Assembly: GCA_021018995.1 (NCBI GenBank) | Contig: CM037588.1 | Coordinates: 36,205,000 to 36,268,999, forward strand | Origin: Chloranthus sessilifolius | Taxonomy: Eukaryota; Streptophyta; Magnoliopsida; Chloranthales; Chloranthaceae | Direction: 5' to 3' | Length of the DNA: 64,000 nucleotides | The notes under the pieces: model-generated | Told to the model about the DNA's origin: nothing | What the model saw: only the letters and a program-made list of their open reading frames with translations | Database searches by the model: none | Translations under genes and position numbers: made by a program | Shown: positions 22,662 to 35,699 of the stretch, in pieces | Numbering within the stretch: position 1 is the stretch's first letter | Layout: each line of letters starts with the position of its first letter

Positions 22662-25600
22662 CTCAAGCTACTGCATTGTAATGATCGTTGTGATGACTTT
22701 GGTGATGTTTTTGAGAATGTGTGGAGTGAAATTGTGGAAGAGAAGGTCCCCCACACCCATGGTTCAAGAGGTGAAAGACTTAATTTTCTGATGTGTGGCC
22801 AGCAACAAGGTATCTTCCTTAGAAATCTGCTGTGATGCCTCTTCCACTACCATCAAAGGCACCTTTGTTGCCTTCACTTGTATGTCCACCAGAGGTGGAT
22901 TTGAAACAGCTGCCTGAGACCTTGAAGTATGTTTTTTTGGGGGCAAACCAGAAATTGCCAGTGATTATTTCTTCCTCTCTCACTGACGAGCAAGAGGAAG
23001 AGTTGTGTATTTTACAGAAGCATAAGAGAGCAATTGGCTGGACCATTGCTGACCTTGGGGGATCAACTCTGCTGTGTGTATGCATAAAATTCACTGGGAA
23101 GAGGGTTCCAAACCCTCTAGAGAAATGCAGAGAAAATTCAATCCCCATATGTAAGAAGTGGTGATGAAAGAAGTAGTCAAATTACTAGATGATGGAGTCA
23201 TCTACCCAATTTCAGATTCTGAATGGGTGGCACCTACTCAGGTGGTACCTAAGAAATCTAGAATTACTGTGATTAAAGCTGATGCTGGTGAGCTTGTTCC
23301 AACTAGGGAAACCACAGGTTGGAGGGTGTGTATAGATTATCGGACGCTCAATCTGAAAATCAGAAAAGACCATTTCCCTTTGCCCTTCATTGACCAAATC
23401 TTGGATAAGTTAGCAGGAAAAGTCTTTTTACTGTTTTCTTAATAGGTATTCAGGATATAACCAAATCCCTGTTTATCCTCAAGACCTAGAAAAGAAAACT
23501 TTCACATGCCCATTTAGCACCTTTGCCTATCGAAGGATGACATTTGGATTGGGTAATTCCCCTGCAACTTTCCAAAGGTGCATGTATGCTATATTTTCTG
23601 ACATGATTGAGCAGTTTCTAGAGATTTTCATGGATGAATTCTCTATTTTTGGGGATAGTTTTAGTCAATGTCTACACCATCTCAACCTTGTGCTATAGAG
23701 ATGTGAGGAAATCAACTTGGTTTTAAGTTGGAAAAAGAGCCATTTTATGGTCACTCAAGGCATTGTCCTTAGCCATGTGGTTTGTCATAGAGGCATTGAG
23801 GTAGACAAGGCTAAAATAGATCTGATTGCACATTTACCCCCACCAAAAACTGTGAAATAAGTCAGAACATTCTTGGGATATGCTGGTTTTTATAGGTAAT
23901 TTATCAAAGATTTCAGCAAAATCTCAAAACCTCCTTGCCACCTGTTGTGCCAAGAGGTTCCCTTTGATTTCAATGATGAATGCCTTAAGGCCTTTGAGCT
24001 ATTGAAAAGTTGTCTAACCTCTACACCTATCCTTCAAGCACCTGATTTTTCAATACCTTTTGAGCTGATGTGTGATGCATCAGACTTTGCAATTGGTGCA
24101 GTCTTATGACAAAGGAAGGATAAGGCCCCTTGTGTGATTGCATAAGCCAGCAAAATCATGATTAATGCTTAGTTAAATTACACCACAACTATGAAGGAAC
24201 TGTTGGAATTTTTTTTTACTTTAGATAAGTTCAGGTCTTATGTGCTGGGATCCAAGATAGTGTTTTCACAAACCACTCAGCCCTAAAATACCTTTCATCA
24301 AAAAAGGATGCAAATCCTAAATTGATCAAATGGATCCTCCTATTATAGGAGTTTGATCTTGAGATCAAAGATAAAAAAAGGTTGAAAATGTGGTTGTAGA
24401 CCACTAGTCTAGGATCCGAACAAAGGAATTTGATGGGCTACCTGTTAATGACTCCTTTCTGGATGAACAACTCTTTGTTATCAGCACCTCTACCCTTGGT
24501 TTGCAAATATTGTGAATTACTTGGCAGTAGGGAAGATCCCTCCACATTGGAACAAAGTGGACAAGGATCTATTCTTTTCACAGATCAGACATTATCTGTG
24601 GGAGGATCCATACCTATTCAAGCATTATGTAGACCAAGTGGTGAAGAGATGCGTCCCTGATGAGGAATTCCACAATGTGCTAATTATGTGCCATGAACAG
24701 GCTTGTGGAGGCCACTTCAGTGGGAACAAAACTACTGCAAAGGTGCTCCAAAGTGGATTCTATTGGCTCACACTCTTCAAGGATGCATGGCTTCATTGTA
24801 AAACTTGTGAGATATGCCAAAAGATGGGAAGTATCTCCCAAAGAAACTCTATGCCTTTACAGCCAATACTTGTGATTGAACTCTTTGACATTTAGGGGAT
24901 AGACTTCATGGGTCCTTTCCCTCCTTCCTTTGGATACAATTATATTCTTGTAGCTGTGGACTATGTGTCCAAATGGGTTGAGGCCATAGCTACAGGAATA
25001 AATGATCGCAAGGTTGTCCTCAACTTTTTGAAAGATGACATTTTCTCAAAGTTTGGCACCCCCAGAGATATCATTAGTGATGGGGGGAGCCACTTTTGCA
25101 ATAGACAGTTTGAAAACCTACTTAGAAAGAACTTTGTGACACACAAAATTTCCACCCCATACCACGCACAAACAAGTGGGTAGGTAGAAATTTCTAATAG
25201 AGAAATCAAACACATTTTGGAGACAACAGGGAGAGTGGATAGGAAGGACTGGTTCTTGAAGTTACCTGTTGTTCTGTGGGCTTATAGGACTGCCTATAAG
25301 ACCCCACTAGGCATGTCTCCCTTCAGGCTGGTATATGGCAAGACATGCCATTTAGTAGTAGAGCTTAAGCACAAGGCTTATTAGGTTGTTGAAGCATTGA
25401 ATACTGACTTAAAATCTGTTGGCATGCACAAGAAACTCCAGCTATGAGTTGGAAGAGCTGAGTTGGAGGCATATTCAACTGCTAGGATCTACAAGGAGAA
25501 AACCAAGGCTTTCTATGACAAGTATCTGCTGAGGAAAGAGTTTATAGCTGGCAACAAGGTATGACTGTGCAACTCTAGATTAAAATTTTTATCAGGTAAG

Positions 25601-25777
25601 TTGAGACCCAGATGGGAGGGACCTTACATAGTTGAGCATGTATCCCCATCTGGAGCTGTGGAAATCAAGGATCCAAAAGATGGAAGGACCACGAAAGTGA
25701 ATGGGCAAAGGCTCAAGCTTGTTGTTAAAAATGTGGTGGAGCCTGTACTAACCATTCACTATCATGAACCTCCATAA
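22662..25777 (+). pseudogene. pol: Athila Pol: reverse transcriptase, RNase H, integrase (A2)
   Basis: Continues the A2 frame after element B. RT: KLPVIISSSLTDEQEEEL (about 22950), then RVCIDYRTLN (about 23325) and FTCPFSTFAYRRMTFGLGNS (about 23505). The catalytic box reads FMDE where Y/F-x-DD is expected (about 23630), so the second Asp is lost. RNase H: FELMCDASDFAIGAVL (about 24060). Integrase: zinc-binding region with HEQACGGHFSGNKT and CEICQK (24690-24830), and catalytic core with IDFMGPFPPSFGYNYILVAVD, DGGSHF and HAQTSG (24900-25185). The C-terminal part ends at the stop at 25775. Numerous stops (for example 23440, 23696, 24107, 25182, 25382) and shifts make it non-functional. Pol would copy RNA into DNA and integrate it. 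Confidence 0.88.
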
Positions 25778-26006
25778 CATGTTTGAGTTTCCACAATGTA
25801 TACTATGTATAATAACTCAGGTGTTTGGTTATTTCTGTTTCTTTTGTTTCATTTCTGTTTGGCATTGTACATGATTTTTTTGCCATGTATGTATGTATCT
25901 TAGGTAGAATAATGAGTCAATTGGTGAAGTGACCTGAGTTGGAGTGTCAAATCTATTGGAAAATGAATTGAGAATGATTACAAGCTTGTTTAAACTGAAG
26001 TATAAC
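25778..26006 (+). other. spacer between A2 pol and motif cluster
   Basis: T-rich, no gene. Sits between the pol stop and the upstream regulatory cluster of the aORF, like 1561-1952 in A1 and 60290-60560 in the Tekay element. Confidence 0.4.
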
Positions 26007-26443
26007 CTGTCGATACGTTCTATGAACATCTTGACAGGTTCTGAGAGTTCCCAGTCTGCTTTTCAATATGATCTAGAAGCTGTCAAGAGGTGTGAATTAA
26101 TTTTCGACAGGTTCTAAAGAAGAAAAAATGGTTGTCGATAGGATCCAGGAGCATTTCGACAGGTTCTGAAGATTTTTGGTTGAATTCTCGATAGGTTCAG
26201 GGTACCTATGGAGAGGTTTTATGAGCCTCTCGAAGTAAATTTTCTGAAGCCTAGGACTTGTCGAAAGGATTGCATATTGAGTTCAAAGAACCTATCAAGA
26301 GGTTCTGTGAACCTCTCGGAATGATGGTTGCTGTCTACTTGAACCTGTCGATAGGATTGTGTGAACCTCTCGCTAGGATCAGTACTTTTCTACTCTTCGA
26401 CAGGTTGCATCAACCTATCGACACCTTGCACCAATCCTGTTGA
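26007..26443 (+). promoter_or_regulatory. CCTGTCGATAGG motif cluster upstream of the A2 aORF
   Basis: About 18 degenerate sites in 440 bp: AACCTGTCGATACG, TTTCGACAGGTTC, TGTCGATAGGATC, TCTCGATAGGTTC, AACCTGTCGATAGG, CTTCGACAGGTTG, CCTATCGACACC and others, in both orientations. It is the motif class of this element's own 5' LTR (8396-9052). It ends about 365 bp before the aORF start. I see no strong TATA box between. Confidence 0.72.
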
Positions 26444-26806
26444 AAGTCATTTCCCACTACTTTAAACCTAATGATAACTTCATTTTTGCCATTCGACAAC
26501 TTCTCTTTGCGCTTTAAGTCTTCTCTGCAATTTTTCCATTTTTCTTTTTCTCTCTCTACCTCACTGGCTATTACAACAAGTTCCTGGCTATTTTACCCAT
26601 TGCTTCCATTCATCAAAAGCCACACTTTGCACCTGGTCTGGGCTAGTTTGGTACTGTGCGTTCTAGGATTAGGTTTCTGCTAGTAAGCCTCTCTTCTGCC
26701 CCACTTTGTGCTTTTGGCATTGCATTTGCAAATTGGTGTGGTTAATTTGATTGATAACAAAGGTCTGTGTGGTTATTGCATTTGATTGTGAGAAATTGAT
26801 TGAGTA

Positions 26807-28868
26807 ATGGCTGGTCAAGAGGATACCTTGGCTAATCTTTTCAAAGTACCTTCTAAATCCACCACCGAAGCCACTAGAAAATCCAGTAGGCAACCCACAA
26901 AGCCTAAGGAGACCCCACCTGCAAAGAGAAAGCTGGTCATGGACCAAGCTAAGAAAACTGTGAAATCCAAGAAAGCCAAGAAATCGAAGAGGGCTCAAAC
27001 CATTGAAGAACTTGTTGAGGAGGCCCCTAAGACACAACCTAACTTTGTGCCTGAAATTTTTGAGGTTGAGCCTATCCTTGAATTAGAGCCTGAAGTCCCT
27101 TTGCTAAGATCCACACCCAATGAATTTATGGATGCATTAGGTCTGATCCCAGAGACTATCGTTGATCCCCCCTATTTCTCTAAGGTAGAGGAGTGTCAGG
27201 ATACTTTGAATTATTTGGTGAAGGCATGCCTGACACCCATGTTGAGCCCAGTGAATAAAAAATCTTATCCAAGGCTGGTTAAGTTGTGGTATCAGAATCT
27301 TAGGAAACAAATCAAGCCAGATTCACTTGAGCCCTGCCTTGTAATTTTGATTGATCATGTGGAGATAGTGGTGGACTACAGAGATATAGGGATATCATTG
27401 GGGGTCCCTTCTATTTTTGATGCAGTTTATGGCCTGGCTGCACCTGAGAATGTCTCCTTCAAAATAATGGCCAGGCACCTCACCCAGGGCATTGTGGGGT
27501 CTGGGGACTCAATCATGAGAAGAGATTTGCACCCCAACATGCTCTTCTTTGACTCCATTTTGAAGAAGAATATCTATGTGAGTGGGCACCAACAAGAGAG
27601 GAGGGTTCCAATAGTGGATGCCCTATATTTCTTCTCTAAGGGTCAATTTATGAATGCTGAAAAATTAATTTTTGATGCAATGGTGGATGTAAATGAGAAA
27701 ATCAGGATAGTGCAAGCCCTACCTAGGGTCCCTTATAGCAGGCTCATCACTGTCTTGCTAAAGAGAAAGGATTTTATGTTCAAAGTAGATGAGCCTGTGG
27801 AAAAGGTGACCCCTAAAGTTTTTAGGAAGATGGCTTGGTCTGCCAGTAGGATCCTCATTGGCAAGAGTAAAAATAAGTCCGGTGAAGATACTGAGATAGA
27901 AGCTCCACATGCAGCCCCATTTACTTCTGTGAGCTCAGAGCCTCACCCTATAGATGTCACTACCTCCATACCTCCACCCGAAACCTCTGTAGCAATCCCT
28001 TTTAAGCCCTTGCTTACATCTGCTACTCCATTTGTGCCTCCATTTATCCTAGTTGTATCTTTTGTCAGCTCTGAGAGGGCCAGCCTCACCATCCCCCCTT
28101 CTATCACACCATCTATCTTAGTTTCCCTACCTTCCAACCCTACTTCCATACCTCCCAACACCTCAGCTTATTTTTCCACCATCACCACATCAACACCTCT
28201 ATCCATTCCTTTTACCATTGACCCAATCCCCATCCTTACCTCACTTTCATTACCCAGCCCTTCCATCTCAGCTGTTGAACCTCAACACCCCACCTTTCCC
28301 CTTCAGCTGAACCAGCCATCATTTCCCCACCATCAATGTCCCTTCACATTGACCCACCCTTTTCCATATCATCTCCACACACCCAGGACCAAATAACCAC
28401 TGAGAGATATTCATCCCTAATTGACTCCATTGTGGAGGACATTGGGTATGAATATACCCCCCTACCTGACTCTCTACAGCCTACCCATTTACACACCTCA
28501 CCCACCCCACCTTTTACCCATACTCACACTTCCCCTTTCCAACCAATTCCACCAATCCAACCCTCTGCCCCTGTCACCTTTACCCCATATCCTCAACCTT
28601 TTACTTTCCCTTCAATCCCAAGTGATGGCCAACAACTAAACCCAATCATCAATTAAGGCCACACTCTAAGCAATGAACTCCACACTCCAAAACCAGGCCT
28701 CCATTCCTTCCATTGTGCTCGCCATCAATTCCACTCTACAAATTTTAACCCAACCATCCCAACGGCCTGATATCCCTTTACCCATCCATTTTATCAACCC
28801 CCCCCACTTCTCCACAACCCTTAAAATTGGCTGAACCTATCCCTGAAGTTCCTCTCCCTACCTTTACC
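26807..28868 (+). pseudogene. putative plant transposon protein (aORF) of A2, 5' part
   Basis: The frame 26807-28396 gives 529 residues before a shift. It has a Lys-rich N-terminus (TKPKETPPAKRKLV, then KSKKAKKSKRAQ) that looks nuclear. The conserved domain spans about residues 110-350: YPRLVKLWYQNLR, GDSIMRRDLHPNMLFFDSIL, HQQERRVPI and VPYSRLITVLLK, collinear with the A1 and Tekay copies. A Pro/Thr/Ser-rich linker begins near residue 370; shifts move the frame to 28336-28656 and again before 28868. The CACTA element interrupts at 28869-28871 and the ORF resumes at 42612. Function unknown; position between pol and 3' LTR is that of an Athila 'env-like' gene, but I see no signal peptide or membrane segment. 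Confidence 0.82.
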
Positions 28869-28871
28869 ACT
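28869..28871. repeat. left target-site duplication of CACTA element (ACT)
   Basis: ACT before CACTACATC.. and again at 42609-42611 after ..CACGTAGTG. Three-base duplication is diagnostic for the CACTA (En/Spm, CMC) superfamily. Confidence 0.88.
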
Positions 28872-29010
28872 CACTACATCAAAATGAAAGAAAAACTACT
28901 ATAACATTATAAAATAAACCACTGCTTAAATTAGTGGTGTAATATTTCACTGCCTAAAATAATAGTATTTTAAGTTAAAGCAGTGGTTTTTTAAGTTAAA
29001 ACTTAATTTA
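28872..29010. repeat. left terminal and subterminal repeats of the CACTA element
   Basis: Terminal CACTA followed by AAACCACTGC, TTAGTGGTG, TTCACTGCC and GCAGTGGTTT words in alternating orientation. Confidence 0.75.
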
Positions 29011-29040
29011 ATAAATAATCCCCTCCTCACGTGTTCATAA

Positions 29041-29520
29041 CACGTGCAAATCGATCGGGCCAAACCCCCAACCTCTCATTTATATCTTTTATCTCTCTTT
29101 TATCTCTTCATCTCTAACACAAAATGCCTCAGAGACTCATCCCTTTCTTCTTTTTCTCTCAGAAACCCTAGCCTCTCTCTCGTCTTCCTCTCTCTCTCGA
29201 TGAACCCTGGCTCGAACGAAATCGAGGTTGCTCGAGCTTCTTCTTCTCCTTCTTCAAATCTCCTGACTCAGATCTCTTTGATCACAACGATCAAATCTCT
29301 CTTCTCTATTGATTTTTACATAATGCTCCTAATTAGGTTTTTTTCTCAGCTACGAAGTTTTAAATCCCAGCTAATATGTATAGATCGCAATCTCTCTTTG
29401 TACTCTCCAGATTCATTGGAAGTTTTGAAAGCTTCGTACTATAGTAGCAAGTTTAGATCGGGATCGTCGGTTTCAAAGTTGAAGAGAGAGGAGTTGGAAT
29501 TCACAGAATCCTAGGCAGAA
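29041..29520 (+). other. gene-like leader near the CACTA left end
   Basis: Pyrimidine-rich sequence with TCTCTCT runs and AAACCCTAG (telo-box-like, 29162), then an open frame (29044-29514) with no recognised domain. The composition resembles a plant 5' UTR and first exon, perhaps of the lost transposase gene. Product not identified. 29521-30540 holds nothing recognisable. Confidence 0.3.
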
Positions 29521-30559
29521 AATGGAGGAGACGAGCAGTTTTTTAGTGCTAGAGGTCGAGATCTGAGATCGTGTTCGTCGGTTTTGAAATTGGCGGTGGG
29601 AGATGAGTTGGGGTTTTTGGAGTTGAACGAGGGAAACAGAGGCGAGGAGAGTTTTATCAAAGTCCACATGCAACTGCTATCATTAACCCCTATTTATTTT
29701 CGTAAGAAATTTATACTCATTGGTGATTTTGACTTTGTCTCTTTTAGTTCTTTAAGGATTGTAGTTTGATTCTGTTGAGCATATTTTTTCAGTCATTGAA
29801 GTTGACTAATTGCTGTTTAAGGTGTGTTATTTGTTTTTGATGTTGTGTGTTCTTGTTCTCTCCTGATCAAATGATTAATTGTTGTGAATTTTATGTTGTG
29901 CAGATGGATATTTAATGAGTTTTACTATCTTGAATTATAAATATTTTCTTTTTATTTTCCTTGATTCAGAGTTGAAATGAGGCCTACTTTTATGTGTTTT
30001 GTTGTCACTGCTCCTTAAATATAACGAACATGGTGGTCACATGATTTTATGAATCACCAAATAGAACAATGTAGTTTTTGTTTTTTGGATCGTGATGGTT
30101 TATGTGAATTTTGTGTTTAGTTTTTTGTGGGAATATGTGGTATGAGAGAAACGTCAGAATTTTCGATGGAAAATTGAAGTCTTGGAAGGCTATCATGGAC
30201 AACATTATTAAGGATATCTGCTGGCTGAGGCTCTCCTTTTGTTGTTTTTTCCGAGCCCTTGGGTGATGGCTATGCCGTAGCCTGAAGTCCTTGATATCAT
30301 TTAGAGACACGATACCAGAGTTTGCCTATATATTGAGTGGTACATGTTTCAATCTAATTTAGTTAAAATGTCGGAAAGTAAAAGAATTGTTTGAATATTC
30401 AAATTACTGTTAAGTGTTGGGCCTTTCATTGGAGTTATGATAAAATGAAATTGTGTAACTCCTAAGTTGGTAACCAAGATTGATATTTCAAATTACATTT
30501 TCTATCTCTAAGAACAACATTGTATCCTTGATCTATGTGTTATCCTACCGGCAAAAGAT

Positions 30560-30750
30560 TTTTTTACAAAGTTTGGGAACATGCAAGACAATAGATAGAG
30601 ATACTTTATACCTCCATTCGCCTCTTGCAAGGTGAATGGAGGTATAAAGTTTGGGAACATGCAAGACAATAGATAGAGATACTTTATACCTCCACCAATA
30701 GATAGAGATACTTTATACCTCCATTCGCCTCCATTCACCTCTTGCAAGGT
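30560..30750. repeat. short tandem and inverted repeats
   Basis: A unit containing AAAGTTTGGGAACATGCAAG and AGATACTTTATACCTCCA occurs twice in full (from about 30567 and 30646) and a third time in part (about 30696). CTCTTGCAAGGTG recurs at both ends, and the GAATGGAGGTATAAAG / CTTTATACCTCCATTC pair makes part of it foldable. Confidence 0.75.
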
Positions 30751-30899
30751 GATATTGCCTCTTCAATCTCTAGAGATGTATTATCTCCATGGATTATGTC
30801 GATGTGTTTGTCAGTGACTCTTTATTGGTGGAGTGATCCTACCTTGGGTCATTTGAGTAGAGCAAGCTGATTTAATAAAACATTGATTTTTAGTAGAAT

Positions 30900-32199
30900 A
30901 TGGTTCTTGCATGGCACAGCTTCTTCACTCTTGCCTTCATCGGTGTTGTCTACTTTGATTTTTCTACTATTGCGTAATTTTCTTCCTTACACCAATAGTT
31001 CCTAGAATAGTGACCTCTCTTGCCACAATCATAAAAAATAACCCTTTTGAAATCTTTTATCTCATCACGAGTTTTCATGACTGTTGTTCGCAAGCGATCA
31101 GTATTGTTGACGATTTTGTGATCTACCCTACCCACGAAATCTCCCCTACGGTTGCGCTATCCACGAGCTTTAAAGAATAACTCTCCGTTTGACTACTTTT
31201 ATTTGTTTGGCCTCTTGACTCCGTCTTTCTTCTCTGATGAAGCACTTCTTCTTGAAGCTAGAGGTCGATTCCTTCCTCCATGGGTGGTTTGGGCCTTATT
31301 TGGCACGCTACACGGAGCACCACTTTAATATTCCTGCCAACGTGAAATCTGGAAGCCAGTTTTGGCACTTTCGGATTCCGGCTATTTTTAAGTTAAAACT
31401 GATTCAGCTTATCAAAAAAAAGAAGTTAAGCCTGATTCATGCACACACATGGGGCGAGAATCGGTTTGAGAAGCATGTTTACTGAACGTTAGTTTTTACT
31501 ACGTTCCAGGATTTCAAAGCAAGAAGCTAGAATGTGGCCCTTGCGAGTGTGCCAAACAGAGCCTTAGATTTTTTAATTATATACTCCCATTGCATCAAAC
31601 TCGGTTTTAGGTCTCGTTAAATGATGGCAATTCTAGTATCGTTCTCCATTCTAATTCCTATTCCCTCCATCTGATATCTAAGACCTTTAAATTTGTTGGA
31701 GTATTCTCCAATGGAATCATTTACATGCTTGCACGATCACAACTCCTCCAAGAGCACCTTCCTTGTGCTGCTCGCCTGTTTGTGCAGTGACCAAACGATC
31801 CTAGGCTTTGAGTCTAGCTCCCTCACATAGGAGAGCATATTCGATCCGCCCGAGATTTGGATTGCATCCAGAGCCTTGCTGTTGCTCTTCCCCTACTCGT
31901 TGTGTCCCTGCTGATTACTCTCTAGTTTGGCTCCAGATTTGTCAATGATGTCCCAAAGCCCTTGTCATAGCCTATAGAATATTCTCTCGATCCCCTTCTC
32001 CCACATCAACTTCAAAAACCCAGGAGGAGAAAGGAGCATGCAAGTAGCTTTTGAGCAAAACTTTCCAGTTTCCATTGTTCTTCTCCGTAAGTACTTTAGG
32101 AATAATCATGCTTGATGTTGACATTACTAAAGATGAAGATTGGAGTTGCAGGGTGACGACGTCACAACAAAATTCAAAGCTCAAGTGGCTTTGATACCA
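30900..32199 (-). pseudogene. gag: Ty1/copia gag fragment, antisense
   Basis: Reading leftwards from the primer site at 32199-32182 (TGGTATCAAAGCCACTTG, initiator-tRNA-Met type). 32184-31972 gives a Gag start with IPKVLTEKNNGNWKVLLKSY, typical of copia 'UBN2/gag'. Degenerate sequence follows, and 31135-30950 gives a CCHC-like knuckle (YDCGKRGHYSRNYW, with the first Cys before YDC and the last Cys lost). The presumed LTR lies to the right, starting at 32200 with TGTTGAAAAATAGG on the plus strand. Protease and pol are absent. Confidence 0.65.
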
Positions 32200-32939
32200 T
32201 GTTGAAAAATAGGTCAGACAGTGATAAATAAATACAATATTAAATATATATTATAAGAAGTATAATGTAATAACATAAATATCGTGGGGGTGAAAGATGC
32301 CAAGGGATACAGGGGTGTGTATCAGATATCCAGGCCTAAAAATCAATGCATATCGCCATATTCGGCTATATATATTGGATTGGATGATATTTTAATTATT
32401 CCTCTGCTTCCCTAATTTACCACAATACGTAATAAATTACAAGTATATTATATTTGTTAATTCATTTATTGTCAATCATGTTTGCTGATACTCTCAGAGT
32501 AAAGATCCTCTAATATTATTCTATTCTCACCACCCTTTCTCAAGTATATCTCCTAATTTTTTAATCCAGTTTATTTTCTGATATTTTATTGTTGGAAAGT
32601 GGGGTGATCCGTAGTTAAATCGATTTGTTCCCTAACTAGACTCAACATGTTACATTATGTCTCACTATCACCCATAATTTGAGTTGAGGCCCCATAAGTG
32701 ATAAATTTTATTTCACGTTTAATATGCGGGGAGCTAAAACTTGCACACGAGATTTGTACCGTGGCACATGGTTAAAATGAAAGACTTTGTTAATTTGGGA
32801 TCTGTGCCATGTGGAACCCCATCTAAGGCATTTGATTTGAAGACCATGATAGAAAGATCTTTGAGGCCATAGATTGGCACGGAACACGATCTCTATGATC
32901 ATCGTATCCCCTCCTTATAAATACCTGATAACGCGCACG

Positions 32940-32944
<5 letters not shown>
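32200..32944 (-). repeat. probable LTR of the antisense copia fragment and flank
   Basis: Starts with TG directly beside the primer site, as a copia LTR should. The other end was not located. AT-rich, no gene. Confidence 0.35.

Positions 32945-33000
<56 letters not shown>
32945..33000. repeat. (TA)n microsatellite
   Basis: About 28 uninterrupted TA units. Confidence 0.95.
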
Positions 33001-33002
<2 letters not shown>

Positions 33003-34260
33003 AAGTAACACCCAAATTAAGAAATGACACCAGTTTCCTCTAAGGTTCACCAATTTTTTTTGTTAAATTTTATTTTATGATAAACCTAAAATTCATTAAT
33101 CAACTAGCAGAAAACAGATTCTGAATTGGAATGGGAGGATTCTCCATCCAAGTGACACAGTCACCTACACTGGATACACACAAAGCAAATTTTGAAATCT
33201 TATACTCCACAAGTCCATTAGCTACTCGAGCAGTATAGGAGTACTTTGTAGACCGAAATTGGCTCAACAAGCTTTTTATGTCTTCATATATGCATCCGAA
33301 TTCTGACAAATTTTCCGTTGCTTCATTTACTGTGTTTATAACAATAAGAGAGTTTCATTCAAATATGACTCCTAGGATTAATATGGTTGATTATGTAGGA
33401 AGCATCCCTAGATTTCCAATTGAAAGTAGTCATTTTTTACTCTTTGAACTGCCTAGAGCAGTTTAAGTGAAAGAAAAAAACCACAGTAAGTTTGCTCGAA
33501 TGGATCCACCCCGATGTATTCCACTTATCCCAACAGTCAGTGGGAGAGTTAATTAATTCAAATTAATGTAATACCAAAGATTTTGGATAAATGAAACCAA
33601 ATTTTTCTATTTAGTAGATGGTAAATAAATAAGTGATCTATGGATTTTGGTCAGATTATCATGTAAAAAGAGGGTATCATTGGTGCAATATTTCTTCTTT
33701 CCGGATGGTCTCCTATAATGGTCTGCTTTTAAGTGTTGTCCACACAAAAGCTTTCTCTTTTGGGATCGAAATTCTCATACCAAATAGCCTTCCCAGAAAT
33801 GAATTTGGTACTTATGCTGTTAGCATATCCTATTTAATCTATTTACTGATTGAGGCTGGGATGCCCTTGAATCGGCAGTGTTATGTAAGCATGTGGCACA
33901 AGTGCCACGTATCAAGATGTCACCGGTGTTTTGCATTACAATTTATAAAATTTTATAGTATCCATAAAAAATATAAAGATAATTTTTTATCATTAAGAAT
34001 ATATATAATATAATAAAATTAAAGGGAATCTTAGAGGGTTAATTGAAGAACCTACTTGATGAAAGATGAAAAGTATTCGTCATGTTTGTTATGAAACCAA
34101 GCTTTTTCGTAACAAACATTCATGTTACAAGGACCCAAGCTTTTTCATTTATAATTTTTAAACTTACATAGTTTTTATTACAATGGCAATTCATTTATCG
34201 TGTGTCGAAATGAGATCTCGGATGGTATCAAGTGGAATTTTTTCTACATGTGTAGAAGTG
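33001..34260. other. no recognisable gene
   Basis: AT-rich sequence inside the CACTA element. The open frames present (for example 33633-34013) have no familiar domains and look like chance. Confidence 0.4.
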
Positions 34261-34860
34261 GTGTCATGTTGAGGAGTGTCCCAGTTCCACCAAGTGTCGA
34301 CAAGACAAAATCTCAAAAGTAGAAGTGTCCAGGTAAAACTATCAATTGGTAAATCTAGTAGCCCAAAAAGCTATTTTCCAAACTTTACTAGATTGTACAA
34401 CTTTTCGCGTGTGATCCTTCTTGATTTAGTGTGGATAGTTAACCCTAATTGGAGCCCAGAAAGGAAGAAGGTAACGGGAGATTGACCATTCAGTCACATT
34501 GAGAAATCCTTATTTTTACCTTATTTTGTATGGAAATTAGGATTTAGGCTACCGATTAATTTATTTTAGGGAAGTTATTAAAATTAGAGTTGTTTAGGTA
34601 CTTTAGAAATTGTAGTTCGGTTGAGTATGTGTTTATTTTCCGAAGACTAACTAAAGTTGGACTTGTTCTTTAATTGGAAGAAAGAGTTAGCTTAGGATTT
34701 CTAATTTTTACATCGTAAAAACCTATTTAAAGGTGATTAGTTCTGTAAATTAATCAAAGTTGAATGAAATATTTATTTGGAGCTTCTTCAAAGCCCATTC
34801 TATCTGCAGTTAGTATTAGGTGTCCCTACGGTCACTAGCAGAGGAATTTTCCCAGCAAAT
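34261..34860 (+). repeat. LTR-like remnant
   Basis: Contains ACCTATTTAAAGGTGATTAG and then CTGTAAATTAATCAAAGTTG about 20 bases on, the usual arrangement near the transcribed region of a plant LTR. No partner LTR was identified. Confidence 0.3.
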
Positions 34861-34938
34861 GCATCTTTAAAAAGGAGTTGACAGCATTGCAATCCATTTT
34901 TCAAATGAGGTTGACAACATTGCAACCTTGAGGTCACA

Positions 34939-34968
34939 GGTTCGATTCCAGCTTACCCATAAAAAAAA
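34939..34968 (+). other. Pol III B-box-like motif with A-run (possible SINE tail)
   Basis: GGTTCGATTCC matches the tRNA B-box, followed 12 bases later by an A8 run. No convincing A-box was found upstream, so this is weak. Confidence 0.25.
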
Positions 34969-35240
34969 TGGTGGGATGTTCTGAAACCAAAGCAGGAAGC
35001 AACCCAATGCAAGAGGCAAAAAAGGTTAATTGGTCCCAATCCCCATTGTGATCTTTGCCCATCCAAATTCTCTCCTGTATAAGCTAGGTGACTCCAAGCC
35101 AAAGTTATATCTTTGATAGCCTTCATTATCGTATGAATCGACTTCCTAACCCATCTAAAAATTCTGTGGTTTCTTTCACTCCAAATAACCCACTTTTTCA
35201 AGAGCCATGATATGCCAGTAATCACCCTTCTTACCTTCAA
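34953..35240 (-). pseudogene. LINE ORF2 C-terminal fragment
   Basis: Minus-strand frame with WLLKKWVIWSERNHRIFRWV, resembling the 'WxxWxERNxRxF' segment that ends plant L1-type (RIL) reverse-transcriptase ORFs. Separate from, though similar in kind to, the fragment at 35700-36471. Confidence 0.55.
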
Positions 35241-35699
35241 ACTGGTCCCCTGTCAATCTGTCAGGAGAGCCCCACAATTTCTACCCAACAAACATCAAAC
35301 ATTTTTAGGAGCATGGCCAAAGTGTCTTATGATTTTTGCTATTTTCTGGGTCATATAACTTGTATTATGGGTTAACTGGAGCAACAACTTCAAAGATTTA
35401 TTTCTTGTGTTGGCTGGTACAACTGTTTTTTATTATATTGACAGCAAAGACAAAAGGAGGAGGAAGTAGCACCATCTTCTCCATCACTGTCAGCTCTTTC
35501 CTGCAATCAGTCAAATCACCTGCACTCTGGTCATTGTAGCTGTAAGGAAGGGAGAAAAGTCAATTGATACACCTTGGTTTAGGAGACTCTTCTCTTTTCT
35601 TATTTTTGATCGGTAAAAGAATCCTTTCCATAAAAAACAGCGAGAAGTGGAAGATTACAGAAATGGCTAAAAAACCATAAAAAAAGGCAAACAAAGAAA

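Noticed and set aside
33633-34013. Possible host gene exon in the CACTA interior
   Set aside because: No recognisable domain, no splice structure and AT-rich composition equal to its surroundings.
34939-34949. tRNA gene from the B-box match GGTTCGATTCC
   Set aside because: No A-box at the right distance and no cloverleaf can be drawn.
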